Assembly (NCBI RefSeq): GCF_020283565.1
Contig: NC_060061.1
Location: 46,537,362 to 46,601,361, forward strand
From: Trifolium pratense
Lineage: Eukaryota > Streptophyta > Magnoliopsida > Fabales > Fabaceae
Direction: 5' to 3'
Length of the DNA: 64,000 nt
The notes below the pieces were generated by a model. That model worked only from the letters and a program-made list of their open reading frames with translations, was not told the DNA's origin and searched no databases. The translations under genes were made by a program, and so were the position numbers. This document shows, piece by piece, positions 11,401 to 23,580 of the stretch; the first letter of the stretch is position 1; each line of letters begins with the position of its first letter.

Positions 11401-12711
11401 CTTTCTGCAAAAACCAAACTTTTTAATCTCTGAAGATACCCATTTTAGTTTTATTCATAAAAACTGAATTATCCAAACGGGTTTCAAGATTCAAAGGTAA
11501 CTAAACAAAGAGTGTTCTACATGTGATAGATAAAAACTTGAAAATCGTTTGAAACTTCAAAGACTACCAATGTTGCTGCCATAGAAGTAGAAGTTCACGG
11601 TTCTCCTCCATTAGACCCTGAGGTCAGGACAACGAGGACCATGAGCTTCTACTTCTGGTGACAAATTCTGCTGTCATTAGTGTTTTGGATAATTTTTAAA
11701 TAAGGGTCATCAAGCAGGTAAATTTGCCACAAAACAATAAGGAAAGAACAGTAACTCCCTAGTCCATCCCACCAACCTATTTCTACAAAATTCATAAACT
11801 ATTTTGGACTCTGAAGATATCCATTTGATTATTCTTTACAAAAAGCTATTAAGGCAACATTTGAATAAACAGCTTAATTAAGTGATTATAGCATACTACT
11901 CCGGTCTCAAATATAAGCAAAAGTTGATCAAAGAAAATTGATGTATTTGGTGAAAATTGTGAACCAAAGGCCTATTTGGATTTGACTTATTTGAGCTTAT
12001 TTACTGGCATAAGTTTTATGAGACTATTTGACAGATTTGCTAAAAACAGCTAATGATATTTTTCATAAGCTTTTTTCAGCTTATTTTAATAAGTTCTCCA
12101 AGATAGCTTATAAAAATAGTTTATAGCATATACACAAACAACTTAATTTAATCTGATGTTATAAAAATAGCTTATGTAAGCTTATACATAGGCGCTTATC
12201 ATGATATGCACTAATGCTATAAGCTGCAAATAAGCTGTTTATCCAAACAGGCCAAAAGACATCAACTTTCTTTGACCAAATTTTGCGAGTAAGCATTAAG
12301 TATCATATAAGCTATTTCTATAAAATAAAGTAAAATAAAATGTTTTTATAAGTTATTTTGAAGAGTTTATATGAACATGTGATAAGCAATTTCCATAACC
12401 TCTTTGAAGTTCAAAAAATTTAACAACTGTTGGTAGATAAGCTCAGTTAAGAAAATCAAAATAGACCCCAAGTCATTTTGGGATTGGAAGGTAATGAAGG
12501 AAAATGAGAAAGTAAAAGAAAAGTAACAAAGAACCTGAAAGTCTTGATCGGAAACAAGGGAATGGAATGCAGTTTCAAGTTCGGTGAGAGCATGGATGAG
12601 AGTTTCAGGGACATACTTGCCACCAAACCGCCCGAACCGGCCAAACGAATCGGGTCTTTGAGATAGGACTGAACCGGTGTTGTTGTTGTTGTTGTTGATG
12701 TGGTTCTCCAT
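8438..12711 (-). CDS. TSB: Tryptophan synthase beta subunit (TSB, type 1), five exons
   Basis: Makes the PLP enzyme that joins indole and serine to give tryptophan, normally working with the alpha subunit in plastids. Exons: 12711-12535, 11404-11048, 10556-10114, 10021-9927, 8613-8438. They sum to 1248 bp, 415 residues, in frame with GT-AG borders throughout. Visible motifs: [12 protein letters not shown] near residue 26; HTGAHKIN with the PLP-binding lysine at 110; ETGAGQHG with the catalytic glutamate at 132; phosphate loop GGGSNA at 255-260; SGRGDKD at 399-405. The N terminus is short and Asn-rich, with an in-frame TGA upstream of the ATG, so no plastid transit peptide is encoded here. Intron 4 (1.3 kb) carries a tRNA-like SINE remnant. 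Length is short only by the missing transit peptide. Confidence 0.93.
8985..9060 (+). mobile_element. tRNA-derived SINE-like remnant in TSB intron 4
   Basis: Contains a B-box-like word (GGGTTCAAGTCC) followed shortly by an A-run. This part of intron 4 falls outside the two duplicated segments. Only the B box is convincing. Confidence 0.4.
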
Positions 12712-13820
12712 TGGATTGGAAGAAAAAGGAGAAAGTTGTAATTTTGAGGGATTTAAATTAAAGGATCAATTTGAATGGTACAGTACACTTGAGGTCAATT
12801 GAAGGTTGAGACTCAATTAAAGGGTTTTGGAGGGGGAGGTGAGAGAATATTTTAAAAAAAATTGTGTTAATAATAATTATAATGGGTTTTGCTATAAGGA
12901 ATAATAATAATTTTTTTAATAAAGAAGGAATAATTTTGTAAATTTAGAATAAGGTTAATGGCGCGCCTAATAGTCAAACCTATTTTTACAGCTCTACTAC
13001 CCATGAGGTTTGAGTATTCTCATTCCGCTCTATCTCGGTATGAACTTAAGTGAAACTATTTTGTTTTAACAATATTTATACAAAGGAAATAAATAGAGAA
13101 AACAAATCGTTTAATACTCAACTTAAAAATTTGAAATAATTAAGTTGAAAGTATTAAATCATCTGCCGCCACATGTCCCTCCTTTTTTCATTCAACTATG
13201 TTGAACCCTTTCAACACTTCTCTCCTCCACATCACTTCCAATGATTTTCAACTCTTCAACACCATAATTCAACACCATTGTATATGGCGAGTTTTGAACT
13301 GTGACTACTGCTTCGTCAGCAAGAAGGAAGCCGATGACTCGACTTGCGTATGGAAAAATTGAAAATATAACCATCACATGTTATAACGCGTGCGGCCATG
13401 TTTTTGCAGCATTGACATCATGCTAAAGAGTCCCAATCTTTACAACTACACAAATTGAACTCAGCTTTAAGGAAAGTTTTGACAAGTGTCAAGCTCACAG
13501 GCACTCATAGCAAATTCTTGCTGGACAAAATGCCAAAAACTTTACTTCTTCTGGGCAATATTTTGAATTGTTTTTCCCTCCTCTTCTGTTCTGCAATTTT
13601 GGGCCAAATACATTGAGTCCAACACAATCTGGCCCAGCAAAGCCCAATCCTTGAAAGAAGAAAAGCTTCAGCCAAACAAAAAAAACAAAGAAGCAGAAGA
13701 ACGTCCCTTTCACGGCAGATTTTTCATGCTAGAATCCAAAAACTTCAATTAGGTTGGAATCAATTTCAAATTTCAAATTTCAAATTCTTCCTCTCTTCAA
13801 TATCATAACTCCCTTTCTTT
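12712..13820. other. Upstream region of TSB and beginning of the Helitron-like interval
   Basis: The first 250 bp should contain the TSB promoter and 5' leader, but no clear TATA box could be assigned. Two short minus-strand frames (13192-13377 and 13495-13713) show no recognisable protein. Confidence 0.5.
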
Positions 13821-13823
13821 CTC

Positions 13824-13957
13824 ATGGATTTCAATTCTTCTCTCATCATCTCTCTCATCCTCTCTGATATCTTCACCACCACCAACACCTTCGCTGCCGT
13901 CACTTTCTTTCTCATTGATTTCATTAAGTTCTCTTCTCAATCAAATCCTCCACTAGG
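13824..13957 (+). other. Exon-like open segment, unknown
   Basis: An ATG followed by about 44 open codons rich in Ser, Thr and hydrophobic residues ends near a possible donor (CTAGGTAAC). Its 5' flank (TTGGAATCAATTTCAAA) is repeated at about 15258. I recognise no family; it may be captured or non-coding. Confidence 0.3.
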
Positions 13958-16476
13958 TAACAATTTTTTTTCTCTTTGTTTTCACTTTGTTACAGATTAA
14001 CTTCCATGGTTAATGATTAGTTAATGCCTTGTTTTCTCACAGGTTCACTTCCATTGCAATCTTCAGGTAACAGATAATTTAGGATTCGTCAATCTGTAAG
14101 TAATCCCTTTTTATCTTTTATATGGATTACATTCATCTCATGTTTTGAATTTTTTTATTCATCCCCTGTATTATTACATTGTTTGTTCTTTGATTCATAT
14201 TGTTTCTATTTTATTGATAAATTTGGAATACAATGATTTTCATTATTATTATTCGTATATTTGGATTCAGAAGTCACAAAACCTTATGAACATACTTTAT
14301 GGATTTGATGTATAAGCATGAAGGTTTCTTCAGCTTCTTCATATAGAAAGGTTTTAACTTGCTTCTCAATCCCTTCCTTATTTCATCATTTGATTTCATA
14401 TTCTGATTTATTTTTTTTTGGAATGTTATTGTTTGTTCAGGTTCCGAAATTAGGGTTTGATTGGGTAAGTTTTCTGAACTTTAATTGATTGTATTTGAGT
14501 AGTATTTAGCTGATGTTTATTATTTGAGTAGTTATGTTTGGAATGTTTTATTGTTTGTCAGGTTTACAAATTAGGATTTGACTGGGTAAGTTTTATAAAG
14601 TTTAATTGATTAAAGAAAAATATAGCAACACTATGCCTCTCTTGATTGTAAGTACTATTTATGTTCTTACCTTGACAATCATATATATCATGTTTTTTTG
14701 TTCTTCAATTGGTTGTGGTTATTAGATGGAAAATTTAGTTACACTAGATAATTAGGATTTTATTTAATTATATATTTATTAGGATTTGTTTCTATGTTTT
14801 AGTTAATAATCTCTACCTTTTAGGAGTTGTTAGTGGGATTTAGATGGTTTTCTCCACCACAATATGATCGATTTGTTTTTGTTAAATTTTAGATTTGTAT
14901 CAATTTTTTTTTTTGGATTTGATTTGTTTCAATTTTAATTTGTTTTATTTGTTATTTGTAAACTTTAATTGAGGAGAAAACCAAATTGATATACCAGTAG
15001 TTTTCATAAGATTTTTTTTTTCTAAATTTTAATTTTTTATTTCAAAATTTTAATTTCATTCGATCTATAAACTTTTTTATAAGTAATAAGTTAGTTTGAT
15101 TGAATGTATTTCTTCTCCATGAACATTAAAACAAATGAGAGACAGAAGCATGGTTGTAAGTTGTAACGTCCTTTTCATCTGTCTCTCTCAAAAGCCAAAT
15201 GTTGCCGCGCTAATACCTGTTTTATATGTTGCTACTATTGTTGTATTTCTGCTTTGTTGGAATCAATTTCAAAATTCAATTTATCCCACTCTTTTTCAAT
15301 ATCTAAACTCACTTTCTTACTCATCTCTCTCCATTTTTTGTTGATTCCTTTGAACTTCGTCTCTCTCCATGAATCAACCATCTTGGATGGCACAAACCAC
15401 AATCTTCAAAGGTTTCGATTTGCTTCTCCATATGTTATTTTATGATTTAATTTCATCATCTGATTTTTATGTGACATGTTTAATCTTGTGTCTGTTTGCA
15501 AATTAGGTTTTCTTCTCAATCTTCTCAATCTAATCCTCCAACCTGTTTCAAGACCCATCCCACAGGTAATTTTAGTTTTGTTCTTTTCCAAATCCCTAAT
15601 TTTCTTCATTGGCATTTCTAATCCGCTTTCTGTTTTGTTTTTTCTTTTCATTCACTCATTAGTAGTAAAGTTTTGATACCTGATCGAAGGAATCGCTCTC
15701 TCTCGCATGACACAATCAGGTGAGAGATATCCAAAGATTGTTACCATTATTGCATTCTCTTTGATGAAAGTAATATTCTTGAATTAGTTTTGGAAATGTT
15801 TTCACAAATTAAAGAACACACAAATTTCGATTAAAAAATATTGGCTTTTCTGACTTTTTCTATATTCATTTTCATCCATTATTTGACACTTGGAAATAAT
15901 CAAATTATACAACTTTGGATCCATTATTGGGGTTTATTGTTCATTATGATGATTTTGCTGTTCTTTTTTAAATGCAGAGATTTTGTTAATTTCGAAAGTT
16001 GGATCTTTTACTGCTCGAAAAAGTCAAAGAAACAGGGGTAAGATGCCATTATACATTTATACCTTCATTTTTTATATATAGATATAGATATATAGACATT
16101 GACATTTAATAACTTATTTTTTTATGCTTCTTTGGTGATCTTTTATCTTAAAATTGAAGATGCAACAAAAGAGCTTATGACTAAATAAGTATATATGTTC
16201 CTTGTGCGTTCATCAATTGACTTTTGCACTTTTTATTTGCGTCAATTTACTATCAGGACTATTTTACATGGAAGTGCCTCTTACAGAGTAACTTCAGTCT
16301 CATTGTAATGCATGACCATATTTTTGAAATACATATTGAATTGTGCTTTATGTAAGAAATGCGACCCTGTTGTACTGGTGGAAATAAGTTTATTTTTTCA
16401 TTCCCTTTGTGAAGTACTATTAGATTAGAGGCCTCAACATTTTAGACATTTTGTTACATGTGTTTTAATTGCATAG

Positions 16477-16600
16477 GTTGGAAGAATAAAGCAGAAGAGG
16501 GGTTATAAAGATCGATGGATGTACACGGATGAAAATGGAAAAAATACGGCTGATGCGTGCCTTATTGCTTACAAAGATCCTTATTCAGCTCACTTTGCCG
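16477..16600 (+). other. Exon-like fragment, possible captured gene piece
   Basis: A 124-bp segment has an acceptor (GCATAG) before it and a donor (GTAGTT) after it. It is open in one frame, beginning VGRIKQKRGYKDRWMYTDEN. Nearby exon-like bits could not be joined into a longer gene, and I do not recognise the family. It lies between TSB and a Helitron-type terminus, which fits a captured exon, but this is inference. Confidence 0.35.
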
Positions 16601-18269
16601 GTAGTTTTTTCAATGGTATTTCTTTGAACTACATTTTGGTTTTGTATAACATGAAATGGCATTAATTCTCATTGCTTTTGGTTTTGTAGTTTTTTTTTTT
16701 AATTATATTCATGATTCATGAGATTATATGTGATGTGTGTTCAATCAGACTTGGTAGTCCATCTAAGGTTTAGATTTTTGTAATTATTTTACTTAGAAAT
16801 ACCAAGGGGCTTATAGCTCAATGGTGCTTCTAATCATATGGCTTTTTGTGCTGTCAATTATCAGTGCATGCATGCTAGCAGCTAGCTTGGCATCCATCTT
16901 CATTATCCTGCAACTATCATCTCTATCCTGCATCTAACAACACATATTGTTTGCTAAGAAGTATTTGATAGATAAACTCTTGCTGAATCTAGGATTGTTA
17001 CATTAAAAACCATGCATCATGCATATGCCCTTCAGCATGACTCAATGAGTTCAAGGCTTGCAATAATGGATTAAGCTTATTTTCACTATATTTGCTTTGA
17101 TTATGTTACATTTTCTGCACATGAACTATGGTTTCTATTGTCATTATATAAGACTTTGAATTAGTTAAGAAAATTGTGTTTCAAGTTTGGGAGCTTTTAC
17201 ACAAAAACTGGTGCATGTATTTTGGACGGAACATACTCCTTTTGTTACTTAACTCTCATACCATATATTTGACCTACTATTTGATGAAACATGTTGCATT
17301 TTGTTACTTTACTTTCTCAACTTTCATATCATATATTTGACACACTTCTTTTATTGCAGGTGCACCTATAGTAGGTATGCTTTTTGAGAAGATAGAATAA
17401 GACACTGATGCACATGATAAGAACGTTGAGGGATAAGGAGAAGAAAAAGGAATAGAATGGTAAAACTGATGCATAGTATAGGGAGGATCGTGTAATGTAC
17501 ATATATGCTATCATACATTTAAAACCACACATTCAATTTGTTGACTCTATATTTGAAGAGATTATTATGCAATGACTTAAATTTTGAATTTGGAGTTAGA
17601 CAAAAGTTATGTATTTTAGGGTTTTACGAAAACTATGATTTAATTTTTTTCTTATTATGTATTCTATCCTTGGGCAAGTGAATTATGTAACCTTAGTTGT
17701 AGTAATAACTTCATTCTATTTCTTAACAAGTACATTGAAGAATATTTGAAGAAGTACATTTATATTTCTATTATCTAAGAAGTAATGCTTAATTTCTGCA
17801 CAAAATATTTGAGAATTACTGTCTCTCATACCACATTCTCACCAAAAGAACATGTTAATATGTGAGAAAAACATAGAAGTACTAACGTTTTTTTTTTTTC
17901 TTTTTTGTAGTGTAGTGTAGGATTACAAGTATATTATCTTTTAATGGATATAGATATAACTTATAAGTTTACAAACATAAAAATACCAAGAAAATGAAGT
18001 AAGTGAAGCATAGTTTTATCTTAATTTTTTATTTTTTTTTCTTTCTGAAATTAATGGATTAGTTATATATCCAGTTATATGTAAAAGTTAGCATATTTCT
18101 ATTTCGGAAAAATTTCTTTGGTATAGTGTAAACATTCACTTTGAAAAGGAACAAAGAATAGTAGGCAATAGGCAGTATCCTTGATTTGAAATGAAGAAAA
18201 CAAAACGAAAGACCATTGATAGTTAAAAATTTTGTCACTCTTTATTGTTCAATTCTTACAACACGCTAC

Positions 18270-19462
18270 CTTTTGGCACTCCTCGTGAAATGTCAATATT
18301 ATAGAGGGATTGAATTTTAAGTTATCCCATTCTATAGAAACAATTTTATATAGAATAAATTGTAGGTTTTAAAAGTGAAAATTTGTTGACACAAAACACG
18401 GGGAGTGTCCCATATGGATGCTGAATTAAAGGAATTTCAAGTTATCCCAATCTATGGAAACAATTTTGTATAGAAGAAATTGTAGGTTTTAAAAGTGAAA
18501 GTTTATTGAGACAAAACACGGGGAGTGTCCCATATGGATGCCGAAGGGAATGAATTTCAAGTTATCTCAATCTATGGAAACAATTTTGTATAGAAGAAAT
18601 TGTAGGTTTTAAAAGTGACAGTTTATTGACACAAAACACGGGGAGTGTCCCGTATGGATGCTGAAGGGAAGGAATTTCAAGTTATCCCAATCTATGGAAA
18701 CAATTTTATATAGAAGAAATTGTAGGTTTTAAAAGTGAAAATTTATTGACACAAAACACGGGGAGTGTCCCATATATGGAAACAATTTTGTATAGAAGAA
18801 ATTGTAGGTTTTAAAAGTGAAAATTTATTGACACGAAACACGGGGAGTATTCCATATGGATGCTGAAGGGAAGAAATTTCAAGTTATTCCAATCTTTGAA
18901 AACAATTTTGTATAGAAGAAATTGTAAGTTTTAAAAGTAAAAGTTTATTGACACAAAACACGGGGAGTGTCCCATATGGATGCTGAAGAAATGAATTTCA
19001 AGTTATCTCAATCTATGGAAACAATTTTGTATAGAATAAATTGTATGTTTTAAAAGTGAAAGTTTATTGACACAAAACACGGGGAGTGTCCCATATGGAT
19101 GCTGAAGGGAATGAATTTCAAGTTATCTCAATCTATGGAAACAATTTTGTATAGAAAAAATTGTAGGTTTTAAAAGTGACAGTTTATTGACACAAAACAC
19201 GGGGAGTGTCCCATATGGATGCTGAAGGGAAGGAATTTCAAGTGAAGTCAATCTATGGAAACAACTTTGTATAGAAGAAATTGTAGGTTTTAAAAGTGGA
19301 AGTTGTTTGTTTGTTGGTTTATGTTCTAAGTATAACAACAATTATATTATTACATGTCTTTTTTATATGGTTGTGTTATATTAACTACCAATTATCTAAG
19401 TGTTGTATTTAATCAGATAATCAAATCCTCCTCGCCCGTGCGTTGCACGGGTTCCTAACTAG
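18270..19462 (+). mobile_element. Helitron 3' portion (5' end not found)
   Basis: The stem CCCGTGC / GCACGGG (19435-19451, loop GTT) is followed after 7 bp by CTAG (19459-19462) and then a T. This is the classical Helitron 3' terminus: hairpin, short spacer, CTRR and insertion before T. Tandem repeats near the 3' end are also common in non-autonomous Helitrons. No RepHel coding sequence is present. The 5' TC end could lie anywhere from about 12900 to 18270. Confidence 0.7.
18300..19310. repeat. About eight tandem units of roughly 120 bp
   Basis: The words ACACGGGGAGTGTCC, TTGTAGGTTTTAAAAGTG and GGAAACAATTTTGTATAG recur at near 120-bp spacing (for example at 18396, 18516, 18636, 18756, 18957, 19077 and 19197). 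One shortened unit lies near 18780-18860. The array ends about 120 bp before the Helitron-type hairpin. Confidence 0.92.
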
Positions 19463-20125
19463 TTCTGCAACATCAATAACACAACAATGGGACAATATAT
19501 GTAATTCGTTGGTTAAAACCTTCTCCTGGAACTTTTAAATGCAATATAGACACGACCATTCTCTTTTGATCGGAGCATGGTAGGCTTCAGAGTCTGTTAG
19601 AGATGATCATGGGCGTGTTTTATAGCAGGAAAAGTTCTGATTTAGAAACGTTGTCTGAACTCTGAAGGTAACCAAGGGAAAGTTCACGAGTTTATGCCAC
19701 ACTATCAATTGCGTCAAAGATTTTAGGTTTGCAGGGTGTTTCTTTCGAGACACCTTCAATTATCCTCGCGCTGATTGTTCACCATTATTTCTCAGTGTAG
19801 GAATTTTATTTTCAAAATTCAATCTTTTGAGCTAGATTAAGTATACCTATACTTGTCATTAATTTGTATGTTCATATAGTCATGGTTAATCCACCTCATT
19901 TCTGTTACTCTCCATGACAATGCCATTTACAAATGATTTTCCATCACTCAATATAAAATTACCATATACAATTATTTAAATAACTTTCATGCTCTACTTT
20001 GACTAAGCTTTCTATATAAATACATAGCAACAAATGCACATACTACTTATTTGTTTTCATTATAGTTCAACCAAGAACAAATTCACTAACAGATTCAGAA
20101 CAATAAAAGGAAGTAGTAGTATATA
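19463..20125. other. Intergenic DNA downstream of the Ole e 1-like gene
   Basis: No gene is visible. A plus-strand TATA-like word (TCTATATAAATAC) near 20010 is followed by promoter-like, CA-rich DNA, but it runs straight into the 3' end of the convergent gene, so no transcript can be proposed. Confidence 0.5.
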
Positions 20126-22559
20126 TCAGCAGTAAGTTGGAACATTGACAGGTTTGTAAACAAAGGTTCTGACAGCATGTGAATACCCTGATGGATGATT
20201 GTAACTGAATTTCACCCCTGCGCTACCACCACCAAGAGTTGTGCAGTGATCATGGAAACTACTGATTGGTCGAGCAAGACATGCATCCCAACGATCAGTC
20301 TCGGGCATTGTCTCGGCTACTGTGTATATCCCCTTAGCATCTGTAAATGCTTGATAGTTTAGAACTTCGCCGGACTTGGTGATGCATAGAACAGCAACTT
20401 CAGCACCTGCATTATACAGCATTCAAAACCAACCATGTCAAAATAAATCCAGGGAAAATCAATTCTAGTTTAAACCAAAAAGTTTGGAGTGCGATTTTTT
20501 TCTTCCCACTTTCCTTTTATATTAGCACAAAAGTTGGAGTTGTTCTGTGTGACTAGATGTTAGAGCCTTACGGGTTTGAGTCATGAAATTAATCTATTGC
20601 AAATGTAAGGTAAGACTGCCTACAATAGTTCTGTAATGGATCCAACCCTTCCTTGGATCTTGCTACGGCAGGAGCCCTATATCACCAGCCTTTTCCCGTT
20701 TATCCATTCCCTTTTATAATAAAAGATATATGTAGCACTGACACTTAGGATTGAAGGAGATTTTGGTGTCCAGCATGTGTTAGAATCTGATATCGACATG
20801 AGACATGTGGTTACAATTACATTCAATTATCACTTCTATTTTATTAAATTATTATTGGTGTCTACATGTCAGTGTCGTGTGCAGTGTATACGCGTCACTG
20901 TGTCAGTGTCAATACTTCATAGGATCTAAACCAAATCTAGAGGATGACCATTTGACCACATTCACCTGTCCTTTGTTGTATCATTGTTTAAATTCAAACT
21001 GACTCATTACCAAAATGGTTAAATATGAAAATGGGGTTTACTTAGAAGCCACATACACTAGGATAAGAGAAAGTCTCATTTTTTATGGAGACAACAATAA
21101 ATTAGGTTTGTCAACTAGTCATAGAACCAATATCAAATGTTGCTAAAAAGCCTTAGAATACATCCATGAGACGTCGCATCAAAGGCATACAAATGAACCC
21201 TTTTTAGGATAAAAGGACACAACATGTCTCGCCTTAAATCATGAAACTGTTTGCCCAGTTTCTTTACCAATTGTGAAAATGAAAATAATCAGCTACTTGT
21301 GAGGTAAACTTTAACATAACCAAGGTTCCCAAAGGTTCATCATGCACATCGAACAAAAGTTTAATTTGAATGACAAGGGAGCTGCAACAAAAGCAGTGAA
21401 TGAAAGAAAGTGTTATCCTTATACGTATGAAACCTTTTGGGATAATGAGTTTATGAATGCAAAAACAACTCAGACAGACACTTTCGTTGATTAACATGCT
21501 CGCTAGCAAACAGGGTTAACAGTAAGTTTTGTCTTCACTACTACCGAGCACCTGAATGATGGTGTATAAGAAAGAACACTAATCATTGAGTGTCCTGCAC
21601 AATGACGAGGCAGATGAAATGGAGGGGGAATACGATAGCTAGAATTGAATTCTGTTAGAGATCCAAAGGAAGGAAAAGGAAATAACCCAAAGGAGACTCT
21701 TAGAAGTCTGTTGTGATAGATGGTATCTGTCATTCATCCTTTACATCTATCCCTCCCAGCTAAACCACTTACTAAGGGGCTACCTATCAGGTTTTCTGAT
21801 GTTCCATAAGGCCCTAATAAATAATAATATGCACAAGAGTCTACTTCCTTTTTAGCAATGCACAGGCAATCCTTGGACATCACTGATTAAAACTAGTCGC
21901 GGCATTCGTTGATCTTAGATTTCTAACTAAACATAATTGCTACATTATTGTGATTGTAAGTTGCATAGATCAACCTAGACAACACATACAAACAGTTCTC
22001 TTACATAAAAACAAAAGGGTAAGAAAGAAAAATTAGACATCTTCACAACAATTAGAGATTACTTCTTGTCATTATTATTCAATGGATATGAACTTCAAAA
22101 AATGACAAATGCAAAGTAACAATATTGAAACATATCTATTTCATACCACAATACTATTATCCAAAATCAACATTTTTGAGGCATTTGATAGAGAATTATC
22201 CAAAATCAACATTTTCAATGGATATGCGTCAGTATTTCGTGAGTTACAAACATTTTGGTAGAGAATTATAAGGCTATATATCAACTAAAAGAATTTACAT
22301 TACAAAAACAAAAAACCCATTTCATAAACTCAATAAAAATGATATAAAATTCACATAAATGATAAATCCCAATTGAAGAGAGAGATTATACAATACCTTC
22401 AAGAACATGATCTTCAGGTCCAAGAGAAGAATCACCACAAACATCACAAACAACTCTTCCATGAATTTCACCAGTCCAAGCACTTGCACCCAAAGCAAAT
22501 AACATCATCAACAACACCATCAAATCCACCACCATCATCTTCTGCTTCATCCCTTCCAT
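20126..22559 (-). CDS. Ole e 1-like secreted cysteine-rich protein, two exons
   Basis: Exons 22559-22397 and 20406-20126 join in phase 1 to give 444 bp, 147 residues. Residues 1-27 form a hydrophobic signal peptide ending GASA. The mature protein has the pattern of the pollen Ole e 1/extensin-like family: an HGRVVCDVCGD start, then six cysteines at 38, 41, 62, 97, 109 and 147, and a conserved C-terminal half with the YNHPSGYSHAVRTF segment. Family members are secreted to the wall or apoplast; biochemical roles are mostly unknown. An earlier in-frame stretch (MFQES...) would place the signal peptide internally, so I chose the ATG at 22559. The single intron is 1.99 kb. A divergent RNA unit begins about 240 bp upstream. 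Confidence 0.9.
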
Positions 22560-22797
22560 GATTGAAACTGAAGAAAACACCCAAAAAACAGAACTTTCTT
22601 GAAACACACTGATTTTGGGTTTATGGGGTGTTTGTTTTCTACACTCTCACTCTAACAAGTTTTGATTTTTTCCACCGACACTAGCTGAGTCACCGAGTCC
22701 AACGCCCGAGTCAAACCAAATATTTCTCTAAGGACTAAAGTGTCATTATAAAAAAACATTAAGGACAAATTTGGAAATTCACCTCCATGTTTTATCC
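22560..22797. promoter_or_regulatory. Short shared intergenic region between divergent units
   Basis: Only about 240 bp separate the Ole e 1-like start codon (minus) from the TATA box of the snoRNA unit (plus). Both promoters must lie here, which suggests a bidirectional arrangement. Confidence 0.5.
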
Positions 22798-22820
22798 TAT
22801 AAATAACAACCAAAACCCTC
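22798..22820 (+). promoter_or_regulatory. TATA box and telo-box-like element of the snoRNA unit
   Basis: TATAAATA at 22798-22805 is followed at 22813-22819 by AAACCCT. Telo-boxes of this kind are typical of plant genes for the translation machinery, including many snoRNA genes. Transcription would start about 22830, 250 bp before the first RNA candidate. Confidence 0.55.
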
Positions 22821-23085
22821 GTACCATGATGTTGTCTTCTGTAGCGCCGCTTCAGATTCAAAAGGGTTAAATTTTTTCTCTGATTCAGTTCATATAAATT
22901 CAATTTCAATTCTCTCATATGCTAATTCTTTAAGAATTTTATTCTGGGTTGTCTTTAATTTTTTCAATTTTGTTCATTACATGTTAAAAATTCAATCTTT
23001 CTTCTTTGTTCTTGTCTTTTTACAATCATGTTTACTGTCTTATTTTTCTCTGATTTGTTTTTTCTGAATCTCCTGTGATCAATTT

Positions 23086-23165
23086 GATTGTCCCAATGAT
23101 GATTTATAATCATTAAAGTAGTGGACTGAATTTCCTTGAAGAGAAATTAATTCAGAGGGATTATC
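23086..23165 (+). ncRNA. Candidate box C/D snoRNA with a variant box D
   Basis: Box C AATGATGA lies at 23095-23102 and an internal CTGA (D' candidate) at 23126-23129. The ends GATTGTCCC (23086-23094) and GGGATTATC (23157-23165) can pair over eight of nine positions, placing a box D at 23153-23156. That box reads CAGA rather than CTGA, so this may be a decayed or atypical gene. Confidence 0.45.
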
Positions 23166-23220
23166 TAATTTTTTCTTAATTTTTGTTTAGTATAATTATT
23201 TTAATTAATTATATGTTTAA

Positions 23221-23278
23221 GCACAGCCCTTAAGATCGCCTTTCAAAACAATGGAAGCGTTTTGAGTCATTGCTGTGC
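23221..23278 (+). ncRNA. Hairpin of unknown class inside the snoRNA unit
   Basis: GCACAGC (23221-23227) pairs with GCTGTGC (23272-23278), and TCAAAAC (23243-23249) with GTTTTGA (23259-23265) around a 9-nt loop, leaving an asymmetric internal loop of 15 and 6 nt. It lacks C/D boxes, and no second H/ACA-type hairpin with an ACA tail was seen. Confidence 0.4.
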
Positions 23279-23580
23279 AAAATTAAAATTTCTATAAGGT
23301 TTCATATTAGGGTTTTCCTATTATGTTTTCTTTTTCACCACTTGTTTTTTTATTTATTTATGAGGCATAGACCCTTTTATCATTGAATCTGATTTTTTAT
23401 CATGTTAAAAGTCTTTGGTTAATTGCTTCTTGTAAGTATTGACCTATTGATTTATCTGATTCAAAGTTCATTTTCATTGGTGATTTTTTTAATAATGTCT
23501 CATCAACCAAGTGGTAACATTTTTACTAAATTTTATATACTTTTTTTCAATTTTATTATTGGTGGAAAATAGTACTAAAT

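Noticed and set aside
18300..19310. Possible CRISPR array
   Set aside because: The units are contiguous 120-bp tandem repeats without unique spacers, in plant nuclear DNA.
20010..20100. Plus-strand TATA-like promoter
   Set aside because: It runs into the 3' end of the convergent gene; no plus-strand gene follows.
22825..22869. Short ATG-initiated frame of 14 codons after the snoRNA unit promoter
   Set aside because: Too short and isolated to be supported as a gene.
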